Shown here: positions 1 to 9,008 of the stretch, one piece after another
Position numbering within the stretch: the stretch's first letter is position 1
Layout of the letters: the number at the start of each line of letters is the position of its first letter
DNA from: Lachnospiraceae bacterium UBA7050
Lineage (GTDB): Bacteria > Bacillota > Clostridia > Lachnospirales > Lachnospiraceae
DNA length: 64,000 nucleotides
NCBI GenBank assembly: GCA_002493905.1
Contig: DLAJ01000007.1
Span: forward strand, 1-64,000
Direction: 5' to 3'
The notes under the pieces: generated by a model
What the model was told of the DNA's origin: nothing
The model's input: the letters and a program-made list of their open reading frames with translations, nothing else
Databases searched by the model: none
Translations under genes and position numbers: made by a program

Positions 1-924
1 ACAACTTTATTATAGCACTTCAGTCTATCACTTATCAATTATGCTGAGAAATATGGTGTCTCCAACGCTGCCATCAGATATAAGACCAACAGACAGTATA
101 TCTACCGCTGGAAACGCCGCTTTGACGGCTCCATTGAGTCCCTCCGTGACCGCTCTCGCAGGCCTCACCACCACCCTAACCAGTATACCCCAGAGGAGAT
201 CAGGCTCATCTCTGATATGCGCAGGCGCAACCCCCATGCCGGACTCGTCGTCTTCTGGGTCAAGCTCATGCAGCGCGGTTACTCCCGCTCCATCCCCGGC
301 CTTTACCGTTTCCTCAAAAAGCAGGGCATCATGGCCGTCCATCCTCCCAACCCTAAGTATGTTCCAAAGCCTTATGAGCAGATGGACCACCCAGGACAGC
401 GCTTCCAGATCGATGTGAAGGTTGTTCCCTCCGCCTGCCTTGTAAACAGCAGGGTCATCGGTAAACATTTCTTCCAGTATACCGCCATTGATGAGTATTC
501 CAGATGGCGCTTTGTGGAGGCTTTTGAGGAGCAGAGTACGTATTCCTCCGCCATGTTTCTTGAGCACCTTGTGAAAGCTTTTCCATGTCCTATTGAATGT
601 GTTCAGACTGACAACGGTACGGAATTCACAAACCGCTTTACCTCACGCAGGGACAGACCTACTCTGTTTCAGGTGCATCTGGGACTTCACGGCATCCGTC
701 ACAAGCTGATCCGGCCTTATACGCCAAGACATAACGGCAAGGTGGAGCGGAGCCACAGGAAGGATAACGAGCGCTTCTATGCCACTCATACCTTCTATTC
801 TTTTGAAGACTTTGCGAAGCAGCTTAAGGTTTATAACCGCAGGGACTATAACCGCTTTCCCGTGAGGCCTCTTGGATGGCGTTCTCCTGAGCAGGTACTT
901 AAGGAATATCTGTCTTCGGTGTAA
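1..924 (+). pseudogene. DDE (rve) transposase, IS481/IS3-like, 5' part interrupted by a stop
   Basis: The frame is open from base 16 to the TAA ending at 924; the first in-frame ATG is at 217. The reading upstream of 217 is clearly still transposase: a helix-turn-helix region (QYIYRWKRRFDG) and the linker RSRRPHHHPNQYTPEE. An in-frame TAG sits at 13-15 and no ATG, GTG or TTG start lies between it and 217, so the N-terminal DNA-binding part cannot be made from a normal start. The catalytic core is complete: Asp in QIDVKV (412-414), Asp in QTDNGTEF (610-612) and Glu in NGKVERSH (745-747). TAG is one base from a Tyr codon, so a point nonsense mutation is the simplest reading. The gene begins before the window, so I cannot exclude a downstream internal start. 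Confidence 0.8.
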
Positions 925-930
925 CACATG
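1..930 (+). mobile_element. Partial insertion sequence (right part)
   Basis: This is the 3' part of an insertion sequence carrying the transposase described at 1-924. Its left end is outside the window. I could not fix its right end: bases 925-997 hold no inverted repeat I can pair, because the left terminus is missing. It borders the A+T-rich island at 998-7108 and could have helped bring that island in. Confidence 0.6.
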
Positions 931-997
931 TTTGACAAACCTTCAAAAATTCAACTTTTTGTATGATTTTTATGTAATTTTACAAAAACTGGTTTAA

Positions 998-2437
998 CTA
1001 CTTAATTTTAAACAATGGCCGCATTCTCTGGACTTCCTTCTCATCTTTACACTCATTCAATGGTAAACCAAATGCTTCTATATAGCCATCTTCAGAAACC
1101 TTTATTCCTACACCAATTTGAGCCAAACGCTTAGCTGCTGCTGCACGACCACCACTTGAACTCCCCCCTGTTACTGCCACAATTGATCCAGCGCAATAAA
1201 ATGAACCATCCAATGAAACTACAGTTGCTCCGTCCAAGCTCAAAATTTCTTTTCGTAAGGGCTTCTCAATATCAAAAAATGAACGAATAGAATTATTATC
1301 TACTAAAAGATATTTTAATACCTCAATTTTTTCCTTACTTTCTGCGCTTATTCCTTCCGGGGGATTCCCAGTAACGCTCAAGTCAAATCTATCCTTTATT
1401 ATCTTTGATATTTCTTCTGTTTCTATACCCGGAACGACAATGGCCAAACAGCCTCCCGTATGAGAGAATGAAACATCTAATAATGTACAATAGATAGCTT
1501 TTATTTTATCATAAATGCTTTCCTCCTTTATTTTCTTATCCAGCAAAAAATATGGGCGGAGATTAGAATATACTCTATCCCAATCAAAAAATATCCACTT
1601 ATTTCCTCTTCTGGCAAAACATATTGCTCTATTCTTTATCAATAATATCTCACCATTAGTGAGAACAATAACTCCAATCGCTTCCTGCTCACAATGTTGA
1701 GCTATATCAAAAAACTGATATGGAACAAACATATCTTGATTCTTAACATTTGTGGGTGGCGGTGTATTTCTTGTCAAAAACGAAAGTAACTTGCCATTTT
1801 TATCAAGTAATATCCCGGAAAAAATTCCATCAGTAAATACAGCACTACTGTCATTCTCAAGAAAATGCAAATAGCTTACAGCCTCTTCTGAAGCATTAGC
1901 TGCAAAATCGACAACAAGCCCAAATGGAACATTTTTCCCTTCATAAGTCCTTCCTGCCCATTCCTGCATTCTGCACAAAATAGAATGCAGCACCGTTGCC
2001 TTTTCGTAAGTACATGTAAGTCCTGTACACATTCCCATTTCAAATGCCAACTGGAACACTCGTTGTTTATACGAATCGCGCCTACATCTCTTTGTTCCAT
2101 AATGCCGTTGCTTATGTATTGTATTATTAAAGCAATTATATTCTGAAACTTTCAAAATTTCTCGTAGGATTGGTGTTAAGCATTTTTTAATTGTTGGAGA
2201 AGAATATGTACTAATTTCATAATAAAATGGCGATTGTGAATTTTCATTACTAACACAAGGATATATTTTCAATACACCTTTTCCATTTTTATCATAGGAA
2301 TAAGATATCAACTCCGAATTGCTACTAGTAATCTCTTTTAACTTTAGTTTTCCCCGTACATCGAGTAATGGCAATAAATATGTAGTAATAATTTCCTTGA
2401 ACTCTTGCTTTGCTAATTCTTCGAGATTCCTTTTCAT
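998..2437 (-). CDS. Protein with degenerate DisA_N-like (diadenylate cyclase-like) domain, probable nucleotide sensor
   Basis: 479 residues, no signal peptide or membrane segment. Residues about 400-465 resemble the fold of DisA_N/DAC cyclases: a DGATVVSLDG strand that keeps the DGA motif, then a Gly/Ser loop, GGRAAAAKRLAQIGVGI, and the strand KVSEDGYIEAF. In active cyclases the second motif is GxRHRAA; here the RHR is gone (GGRAAAA), so synthesis of c-di-AMP is unlikely. Two further parts, ILLIKNRAICFARRGNKW and DVSFSHTGGCLA, recall, from memory, the predicted sensor families related to DAC domains (DACNV and others). The start is ATG with AGGA five bases upstream. It lies 184 bases downstream of the large kinase/NTPase gene on the same strand and is probably co-transcribed. 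An in-frame G6 tract (1163-1168) codes for part of the Gly/Ser loop. The ligand-sensor role is inference. Confidence 0.6.
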   Translation of the reverse strand: MKRNLEELAKQEFKEIITTYLLPLLDVRGKLKLKEITSSNSELISYSYDKNGKGVLKIYPCVSNENSQSPFYYEISTYSSPTIKKCLTPILREILKVSEYNCFNNTIHKQRHYGTKRCRRDSYKQRVFQLAFEMGMCTGLTCTYEKATVLHSILCRMQEWAGRTYEGKNVPFGLVVDFAANASEEAVSYLHFLENDSSAVFTDGIFSGILLDKNGKLLSFLTRNTPPPTNVKNQDMFVPYQFFDIAQHCEQEAIGVIVLTNGEILLIKNRAICFARRGNKWIFFDWDRVYSNLRPYFLLDKKIKEESIYDKIKAIYCTLLDVSFSHTGGCLAIVVPGIETEEISKIIKDRFDLSVTGNPPEGISAESKEKIEVLKYLLVDNNSIRSFFDIEKPLRKEILSLDGATVVSLDGSFYCAGSIVAVTGGSSSGGRAAAAKRLAQIGVGIKVSEDGYIEAFGLPLNECKDEKEVQRMRPLFKIK

Positions 2438-2563
2438 ATTATCCTACACCACTCCAACAAATTATTATCCAAATATTGGAATATTTCAAAAAAGTCCCTT
2501 CAGACATATGTAACAGCAACAGGATACATTCCATTAAAACTTCTATCTTTTTCTCTTTTCCTT

Positions 2564-2611
2564 CTAGTACAGCGTTTTATAAGTCCAAATAATTAAAGAA
2601 CGCGGTACTAG
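2564..2611. repeat. Imperfect 13-bp inverted repeat between the two island genes
   Basis: Arms CTAGTACAGCGTT (2564-2576) and AACGCGGTACTAG (2599-2611) pair at 12 of 13 positions around a 22-base loop. The element begins about ten bases after the stop of the large NTPase gene and lies in the leader of the DAC-like gene. There is no U-run after either arm, so it does not look like a simple terminator. The rest of the 2438-2621 gap shows no gene. Confidence 0.55.
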
Positions 2612-2621
2612 CATAGATCAA

Positions 2622-5600
2622 TCAGCTTTTTGCTTCTCTATATATGATTTCTACATCCCATGCGCGTAATCCGTCAAAACTAACCCCAACTTTAAATTTT
2701 ACCCTCGTTCCAATAGCTCCCTCTTCTTTCATTCCAATAACTGACGGAACAAAAAAAGCTTGCAGCCTCGAATCAACATCTAACGAAACATGACCATTTT
2801 GTGGACTATCCCACTTAACAACAGTTCCCTTGACAAACATACCCTCTTCTCGTTCATAACAAATACCCAAACCTTCTTCTCCGTTATAATAATACCTTGT
2901 ATTTGTTCTATTACAATTTATGTTTAGATTTTTACAGTTTTCAATATGTTTCCTTATTTCCAAAACCAGTTTATCATCTTGATTTTCAAAATAAACGCCC
3001 AATTTAATGGTATAAAGCATGAACTGTTTTGTTAAACTTTTATCCACGTCTTCTTGAGTTTCAAGTCTCGCTAAAATGTCAGTAACTTTAACACCTCTAT
3101 AGTTAATACATGCATTAAACCATCTCCATACAACTCCTTCCGAAATATCTTCTTTCTTCCTCATCAGCCGATCACAGCATTCTATTATTCTTTGTAATTC
3201 TTCCTTGGATTTATCATTCCATTTTTCTTTCTTTGTATCTAATGTATATAAAAACTCCTTCATAATTCCTATATCATTTGGATGTTTTTGTAATTGAATC
3301 CCTATTTCCTTATGAGTACTATTATATTTTACCAAATGTAATCTTATTTTATTATAGAATTCGCTATTGCGTACGGAATCATATCTATTTTCAGTACTCA
3401 TATCATACATTTTGGCCTTTTGAACCAGTTCCTGGCACCATTTTGAAGGAATATTATTTAACTCCAAAAATTCTTTTTCTTCTATTTGAGAGTCATATCG
3501 TAAAAACAATTGATGTACAATATATGTAATTGTTTGCACTATAGATGCATAAGGATATGACAAATCTATTGCCGCCTCCTTATTTTCAACTATTAGTTGA
3601 ATACTTTTTTCATAATCGCTTATCGCTTCATTTGTCAAAAGTGCTATATTGTCATATAAATCTTGAACATTGCTTTCCTTGTATTTATTTCTACACAAAT
3701 TCATTATATACTTAGTGTACATATTGCCACGCGCATGGTAATGCAATGGATTTTCTTTATCAAGATTAATTGCTCTATCAAATTGTTTCTTGGCCTCCAC
3801 CAATTTCCCTGGATTATTATAAATAATCAATCTTCCATAATGCTGTCTGAAATGTGCATCATTAGGTATCATATCTACAAGGAAAGAAAAAAACTTCTCT
3901 TGTAAATAAGAATTATTCAATTCTAATATAAGAGGAGAAAAATTCTTTCTTTGCATATTATCGGCTATATCCCCTTCAATATCTCTTTTCACAAATAGGT
4001 TCATAAACAATTCCTTGAGCCTATTTGAAATTTCGCCTTTCTTTTCGCAGGAACACACATCCTCTACGAACTCTTCAAGAAACTTTTCAAACTCCGTAGA
4101 ATTCATAGAATAATTGTGCTTCAGGATTTCTAACGCCACTACTGAATGACAAACTTTAAACAAACCATTCGAGTAATATATAAAATTACCCCCATCCCCA
4201 TTTAATACTTTTAAAATCTCCTTAGAAGAAACTTTTGAATCAAGTTGTAATATCTTTCTAATATAACTTAAACTTAATCCTTCTCCTTCTGTATAATATG
4301 TAATTAGAGCAATATAGTTTATTATTCTTTTATAAGCATCACTTCTATCAATATAACTTGATATTTTTCTAAAATAGTCTTGTATACTTACTAAATCCTT
4401 TTCAAATGCATTAATTCCAAAGAAAAATGGCATACGGTAATTGATTAATGAATTAAGGGTTGCAAGTTTTTCCATATTCTTTTTTCGTTCTTCAATCACT
4501 TCTTTAGAATAATGCATTAACAGTTCCATTTGCTGTGAATAAACAGAGGAAAATTTAAGTCCGTCATCCATAGATAATACTTTCATCTTTGCATCATTAT
4601 AATTTCTACACAAAAATATAATCCCTGTTTTTACCCCAAAAACATGTGCACGTTTTAATAATAAGCTTACATCGTTTTCACTAAAATCACCATCAAGAAA
4701 TAGAAGAATTCTTTTTCCAGAAATGGAATATAACGTTTGTATGCTTTCATTTATATTTTTGCTCATATTTTGGGCAATTACAACCGGATACTTATTTCTA
4801 TATTCCCAAGCCAATATCTTACACAATACCGATGCTCCTGCTCCCGGACTGTATAGTATTCGGATTAGAAATTGATTTTCATCTTTTTTAATTTCAAAAT
4901 CTATTTTTTCTTTATACTCTTCCAGTTCCTCCCTATTAACATATAATTTCTCTTCAATGGATTGCCACAATATCTCTTTCCCATAATAAAATGCTCTTTT
5001 TTCTTTCTCTGTGACCTTCCCTTCATATTGAATAACTCTATTATGTAGCAAACTAACATACGGCTTTATAGATTTATATTTATCCTCCGGTACTCCCACT
5101 TGTATACCGTTTAAGGCCGGAATCAACACTTCCTCTTCCTGATATCCTTTTAGATAGTTCATGCAAAAATTTGCAACAGCAAAAATATCTGTTGCATATG
5201 ACTTATAAGACACTCTTTCAAAATCATCTTTACGACATATTTCTTTCCCATTATGTGATAAGAATATCATATTTACAGATACATTTTCTAACAAATCCAA
5301 GCTTTCACAAAACCTGTTTAAACGCTCTATATAATCGTCAGAAAAGCTTTCCAAATCGATCAAAAATTGTAAATCATCCGGTGCTAATTCCAAGTCGATT
5401 TCTTTACATATTTCTCCTAGAAAGCCATTGTACTTATTTCGCCATTGGGAAAAATTCTCCTTTATTGTATTAGGATTATATTCTATTCCATCTGCATATA
5501 CACACCAACAATTTTCGTCTCCCAGCAATTCACAATCATCATCCACTGTAAGTATATTTAACACGTTATGCTTTTTTATACTTTTTTCTATGCCTTCTGT

Positions 5601-6440
5601 TCTTCTAAATGATACTATTCCCGACCACTTTATTCTGCTTAATGCCTCACATACCTGTTCATCATAATCATATTCATTTCCTAACACTAAAATATATTTC
5701 TGATTATCACAAAAACGCTCTACATCATTTAAAAGACTAGCTATTTCATCATTTTGATTCTCCGATTTCTGTTGTATTTCTCTCCATTCTATTGCATTTA
5801 ATGCATAATTACAAACTCCTTTTATTTCTAAAAGCTTTTTCATATAAATACATGCATAGAGAAAAGACTTCTTCCTAATTTCATTATCGACCTCCCGCTT
5901 ACCCGCATAATTAAGCCCCGCCATAACTCTAGCAATATATCTTGCTTCTATTAAATTATCTTTATAGTTATATTTTGAATCGCATTCCTCATTAATCCAT
6001 TGGTCCTCACATTTATAAATCGTTATATACACTTGTTTATCCATACATTCAATATTGTCCCATTCTTGATTGGACATCTGACTAATGAAATGTATCCATT
6101 CCAACAGTTCCATATTTAAAAAATCATTCAATAATAAACTCAGTTCAAAATACGAAGTATCATAAAAAACATATCCGTCCTCATGATATAATGCTAAATC
6201 TATTAGTGCATAATCTTTATTTTTCTCACTATAAAATAAATTGTTTCCATGAAAATCTCCATGTACACAACATCTTGTATTAGTTATTTTTTTATCTGCC
6301 CATAACTCATCAACCAATACATACGCTAATGCATTGGGCAGAATAACATTTCCATGGAAGAAAAAGCCCGTTACACTTTCCGCATTCTTTTCTCCCGTTA
6401 TCCCACCTACATAACTTCTCAATGTCCCCCCCTTCTTCAA
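2622..6440 (-). CDS. Kinase C-lobe / STAND-like NTPase / helical repeats / cold-shock-like OB domain, 3' part of a frameshifted gene
   Basis: 1272 residues open from a TTG at 6440. Near the N-terminus, HGDFHGNN (about residue 60) and LIDLAL (about 81) are the catalytic and metal-binding motifs of APH/choline-kinase-type phosphotransferases. The matching N-lobe is in the adjoining frame (6310-6909). Around residue 530, SPGAGASVLCK followed by RILLFLDGD looks like a P-loop NTPase of STAND type, but the Walker A lysine appears to be replaced. Residues about 860-1150 are helical with a TPR-like stretch (AKKQFDRAINLDKENPLHYH). The last 70 residues (KGTVVKWDSPQNGHVSLDV to the end) resemble a cold-shock/S1 OB fold. 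Removing one G from the G7 tract at 6426-6432 joins both parts into about 1428 residues. Kinase plus NTPase plus repeats plus a nucleic-acid-type OB domain suggests a signalling or defence protein; the function is not known. Confidence 0.7.
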   Translation of the reverse strand: MKKGGTLRSYVGGITGEKNAESVTGFFFHGNVILPNALAYVLVDELWADKKITNTRCCVHGDFHGNNLFYSEKNKDYALIDLALYHEDGYVFYDTSYFELSLLLNDFLNMELLEWIHFISQMSNQEWDNIECMDKQVYITIYKCEDQWINEECDSKYNYKDNLIEARYIARVMAGLNYAGKREVDNEIRKKSFLYACIYMKKLLEIKGVCNYALNAIEWREIQQKSENQNDEIASLLNDVERFCDNQKYILVLGNEYDYDEQVCEALSRIKWSGIVSFRRTEGIEKSIKKHNVLNILTVDDDCELLGDENCWCVYADGIEYNPNTIKENFSQWRNKYNGFLGEICKEIDLELAPDDLQFLIDLESFSDDYIERLNRFCESLDLLENVSVNMIFLSHNGKEICRKDDFERVSYKSYATDIFAVANFCMNYLKGYQEEEVLIPALNGIQVGVPEDKYKSIKPYVSLLHNRVIQYEGKVTEKEKRAFYYGKEILWQSIEEKLYVNREELEEYKEKIDFEIKKDENQFLIRILYSPGAGASVLCKILAWEYRNKYPVVIAQNMSKNINESIQTLYSISGKRILLFLDGDFSENDVSLLLKRAHVFGVKTGIIFLCRNYNDAKMKVLSMDDGLKFSSVYSQQMELLMHYSKEVIEERKKNMEKLATLNSLINYRMPFFFGINAFEKDLVSIQDYFRKISSYIDRSDAYKRIINYIALITYYTEGEGLSLSYIRKILQLDSKVSSKEILKVLNGDGGNFIYYSNGLFKVCHSVVALEILKHNYSMNSTEFEKFLEEFVEDVCSCEKKGEISNRLKELFMNLFVKRDIEGDIADNMQRKNFSPLILELNNSYLQEKFFSFLVDMIPNDAHFRQHYGRLIIYNNPGKLVEAKKQFDRAINLDKENPLHYHARGNMYTKYIMNLCRNKYKESNVQDLYDNIALLTNEAISDYEKSIQLIVENKEAAIDLSYPYASIVQTITYIVHQLFLRYDSQIEEKEFLELNNIPSKWCQELVQKAKMYDMSTENRYDSVRNSEFYNKIRLHLVKYNSTHKEIGIQLQKHPNDIGIMKEFLYTLDTKKEKWNDKSKEELQRIIECCDRLMRKKEDISEGVVWRWFNACINYRGVKVTDILARLETQEDVDKSLTKQFMLYTIKLGVYFENQDDKLVLEIRKHIENCKNLNINCNRTNTRYYYNGEEGLGICYEREEGMFVKGTVVKWDSPQNGHVSLDVDSRLQAFFVPSVIGMKEEGAIGTRVKFKVGVSFDGLRAWDVEIIYREAKS

Positions 6441-6909
6441 GCTTCCGTTTTAGCTGTCCGCTAAATAATTCTGACACTGACACACTGTTTCCTATATAGT
6501 TTTTCCCTCGCGTCTCCTCTCGTAAAATATTGGGGAGAATACTTTTTGCTGCTTTCCTACGTTGAATCTGAGTTTCAAGATCATAGAAAGAGTCATACTC
6601 AATACTGCTCTTACCTGCTATTTCCATTAGTAACACATAAAATCCATTAATTATTTGCATTTTAACTATTTTAGCAACTTTACTAAAACAATAACCCTTT
6701 TTCGCATTTTGAAATTCTTCGTCATTTGTATCTATCTTCAAAAAATAGTTTCCCCTATAAACAGACTCTCCACTTAGCTCAATAGAATACACCTCTGCCC
6801 CTGAAAACCCTCTCTTGATAATTTTCTTAATTAACATATTATCAATTTTTCCAATCTGAAATGCATCGATTATATTTTCTTTTATTTCATCTACAATTCT
6901 TCTTGTCAT
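6310..6909 (-). CDS. APH-like kinase N-lobe, 5' part of the same frameshifted gene
   Basis: The ATG at 6909 is preceded by GGGGGA six bases upstream and is preferred over the GTG at 6969. The product starts MTRRIVDEI and shows a Gly-rich loop and ATP-contacting lysine typical of protein-kinase-like N-lobes (RGFSGAEVYSIEL, then NYFLKID). Residues 1-161 make sense; after EEGG (frame passing the G7 tract at 6432-6426) the reading turns into Cys/Trp-rich nonsense and stops at 6310. With six G instead of seven the frame runs into TLRSYVGG of the long downstream frame, giving a complete kinase domain. Either the gene is off in this isolate or assembly, or the tract switches it. The promoter at 7080-7108 reads into it. 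Confidence 0.65.
   Translation of the reverse strand: MTRRIVDEIKENIIDAFQIGKIDNMLIKKIIKRGFSGAEVYSIELSGESVYRGNYFLKIDTNDEEFQNAKKGYCFSKVAKIVKMQIINGFYVLLMEIAGKSSIEYDSFYDLETQIQRRKAAKSILPNILREETRGKNYIGNSVSVSELFSGQLKRKLEEGGDIEKLCRWDNGRKECGKCNGLFLPWKCYSAQCISVCIG
6426..6432 (-). repeat. G7 homopolymer at the frameshift point of the kinase/NTPase gene
   Basis: Seven G on the coding strand (C on the plus strand). With six, codons read Glu-Glu-Gly-Gly-Thr-Leu-Arg and the two halves join. Confidence 0.85.
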
Positions 6910-7079
6910 CACACTTCCCCCACATAGTGTTTGTAGAAACCTAAAACGCCATGTTTCCTTTCTTTCCACTTTATACTTTAGCTAGCAGCACTATTACCTA
7001 TTCCTTACTTTCCATTCGAATATTGAGCAAATACTTTTTCATCTATAAGTAATATTCCTATTATATTGCTATTGTATAA

Positions 7080-7108
7080 ATCATATAACATCTCTCTCTT
7101 TTAGTCAA
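7080..7108 (-). promoter_or_regulatory. Sigma-A-type promoter of the island operon
   Basis: On the minus strand TTGACT (7108-7103) and TATGAT (7085-7080) are separated by exactly 17 bases. It reads toward the kinase/NTPase gene, leaving a leader of about 165 bases before the ATG at 6909. The leader is A+T-rich with no clear riboswitch. Confidence 0.7.
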
Positions 7109-7158
7109 TTATTTTATTAACATATATTTTGCAATATAATTTTAATTTCTGTTGAATA

Positions 7159-7203
7159 AAAAACCGATGGCTTTGACCGAAATCAGTCTACACCATCGGT
7201 TTT
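7159..7203 (-). terminator. Intrinsic terminator of the 7257-9008 gene
   Basis: A perfect 10-bp stem, AAACCGATGG (7162-7171) with CCATCGGTTT (7194-7203), has a 22-base loop and is followed on the minus strand by a run of six T. It begins 53 bases after the stop codon. It separates that gene from the A+T-rich island. Confidence 0.85.
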
Positions 7204-7256
7204 ATCACAAGCCAGCCACTGAACAGTAACTATTATTACTGCATGGGTACCTTGAC

Positions 7257-9008
7257 CTAATCCTCCATAGGAAACTTTTTCAGCAGGATATCATTAATCA
7301 GCATGACTACCGGCATGAGAAGCGGTTTGTTATCGAGCATCGCATCCAGACTGGGGTCTCCCTCTATTCTCTTTACTCCCTGCGTTTCTAATGCAAAGCG
7401 GTGCTGCCGGTCCTTGATTTCCAGCAGCTGCCCATAAAGCTTTGTCTGCTGCTCAGGGACTCCGTACAAAACCGTCCTGCTTTCGTCCGGGTGCCCTCTT
7501 CTTATCTTTTCCCGGCGCATCGTATACGCCTCAATAAAACTCTGATCCCCGGTTGCTCCAACCTCACCCGTACTGGCATAATACATTGCCATCATCTCCA
7601 GCTGCGACAATCGTCCATCCATGCAGACCAGATAAACAGCCGGTCCTCCCTTTCCTTTCCTCGGATACAATGTTTCTGTTCTGCCTATTCCCTCACTTGT
7701 AAGAGTCACCCCAATGATCCGGACCTCGGAACCGCCTTTCACATTTACGGAAGCCGCCAAAGAGTCTGCCAACGCTTTCAATTCATCATACGGTACTCCC
7801 GCAAATACAAACGCCGTCCCCGGCAATATTCCCCCTTCGCTTTTACTCATCATCCTGACAAATTCTTTATAGTGCTGCTTATAAATAGAGTAATAAGAAA
7901 AATGAATTTTCCGAATTCTCGCATAGCCACAAAAGTCGCGAAACACCTTCATATAAGGACCTTCCCCTCCCTCTGCGGCCCCCTCAGCGATCGCAACGGC
8001 TTTTGCTATCTGCGCCTCCGACGGCAGGAGCGTACCCAAAGAACCGTATCCCGGACCGCTCCCATACATAGGATATTCGGTCCCATCCCCATACTGTTCA
8101 TATCCATACTGCTGAATGATCATATCCACTTGAGCGACATTGTGCGCCGGATATCCCAGACTAACCACCGGCAGCTCAGCATCCCCACTGCCCTCTTCCA
8201 GCAGCTCCGCGCCCGAATCTGCAAGTATACTCCTGGTAATGCCCCGAATGCTTTCTGCTTCCGCTTCTTTTCCTTTTACCCCTTTCAGCATATTAAGCTT
8301 CATCAGAATGAGCTTTACAGAAGCGTCTCTCCACGCTTCATGTTCCTTATAAAATGCGGAAAGCTCTGCCGCCAGCTTGGCTCCCGCTGTGATATCCCCG
8401 AACCCCTTCAGGTCCCCCACAACAATATGTACGGTAAACGGTCCGCTCCATACCTTATTTTGTGCAATCCTTTCCAGCATTGCGTTAAACGCCGTGACTT
8501 TATGTGCACGTTCTGCCCTCTGAGCAGCGCCTGCTTTCTTTTGGGGCATCTTCAAATCTGCCGGCACTTTATAATCTGCCAATCTGACAGAAGTTGTTTC
8601 TTCTAAATACTCTCCGATTTCCCTCAATGGCTTCCCGGATGCCGTTATTCCGACGCTTTCTGTTTCCGAAGCCGGCGCCGCCGCTTTTGACCCAGTGATT
8701 CCTGCCGTTTCAGTCGTCTCCGGCATCTCTTTCATCTCCGCCGCATCATGTGAATCCCCGGAAACGCCCCCTCCCGGTTCCGTCCTTTTCACAGGCGGAG
8801 CATCATCCAAATACCGTTCCGGGCGAACTGTCTCAGCCTGCGGAATCCCTCCCGCCGGCTGCCCCGCATATCCGAACGGTTCCTGCGGGAAAAAAGTATC
8901 TTCCCGCTTCTGCAGCCCGCTTTTCCTTTCGCCGGTTCTTTCTTCTGTTTTTTCAATCGGTTTCGGTTTTGGTTTTGATTTTGGCTCTTGTATCTTAAAA
9001 CCATCCAT
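7257..9008 (-). CDS. Unrecognised protein with disordered N-terminus, possible GT-B-like fold
   Basis: 583 residues; ATG with GGAG ten bases upstream. Residues 1-165 are low-complexity and charged: alternating Lys/Pro (SKPKPKPIEK), then Gly, Ala, Thr and Glu-rich stretches, and look disordered. The folded part begins near 180. VHIVVGDLKGFGDITAGAKL is reminiscent of the first Rossmann strand and Gly-rich loop of GT-B glycosyltransferases, and GEVGATGDQSFIEAY (about 475) resembles the nucleotide-side GDxSxxEA motif of some GT-B enzymes. Between them is a Tyr/Gly-rich segment (QYGYEQYGDGTEYPMYG). No signal peptide or membrane helix is seen. It forms a single-gene unit with its own terminator. 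A glycosyltransferase role is only a suggestion, supported weakly by the glycan locus next to it. Confidence 0.5.
   Translation of the reverse strand: MDGFKIQEPKSKPKPKPIEKTEERTGERKSGLQKREDTFFPQEPFGYAGQPAGGIPQAETVRPERYLDDAPPVKRTEPGGGVSGDSHDAAEMKEMPETTETAGITGSKAAAPASETESVGITASGKPLREIGEYLEETTSVRLADYKVPADLKMPQKKAGAAQRAERAHKVTAFNAMLERIAQNKVWSGPFTVHIVVGDLKGFGDITAGAKLAAELSAFYKEHEAWRDASVKLILMKLNMLKGVKGKEAEAESIRGITRSILADSGAELLEEGSGDAELPVVSLGYPAHNVAQVDMIIQQYGYEQYGDGTEYPMYGSGPGYGSLGTLLPSEAQIAKAVAIAEGAAEGGEGPYMKVFRDFCGYARIRKIHFSYYSIYKQHYKEFVRMMSKSEGGILPGTAFVFAGVPYDELKALADSLAASVNVKGGSEVRIIGVTLTSEGIGRTETLYPRKGKGGPAVYLVCMDGRLSQLEMMAMYYASTGEVGATGDQSFIEAYTMRREKIRRGHPDESRTVLYGVPEQQTKLYGQLLEIKDRQHRFALETQGVKRIEGDPSLDAMLDNKPLLMPVVMLINDILLKKFPMED

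Noticed and set aside
956..988. Terminator between the IS and the DAC-like gene
   Set aside because: TTTTTGTA and TACAAAAA pair over eight A/T-rich bases with a 17-base loop. The stem is too weak to support.
2622..6909. Aminoglycoside phosphotransferase resistance gene
   Set aside because: Only the kinase fold is shared. It is part of a giant NTPase protein, which no resistance enzyme is.
7401..8606. Long plus-strand frame of 401 codons opposite the unknown 583-residue gene
   Set aside because: It is antisense to a gene with a good start, ribosome binding site and terminator; composition is Arg/Ser/Leu-rich as in shadow frames.
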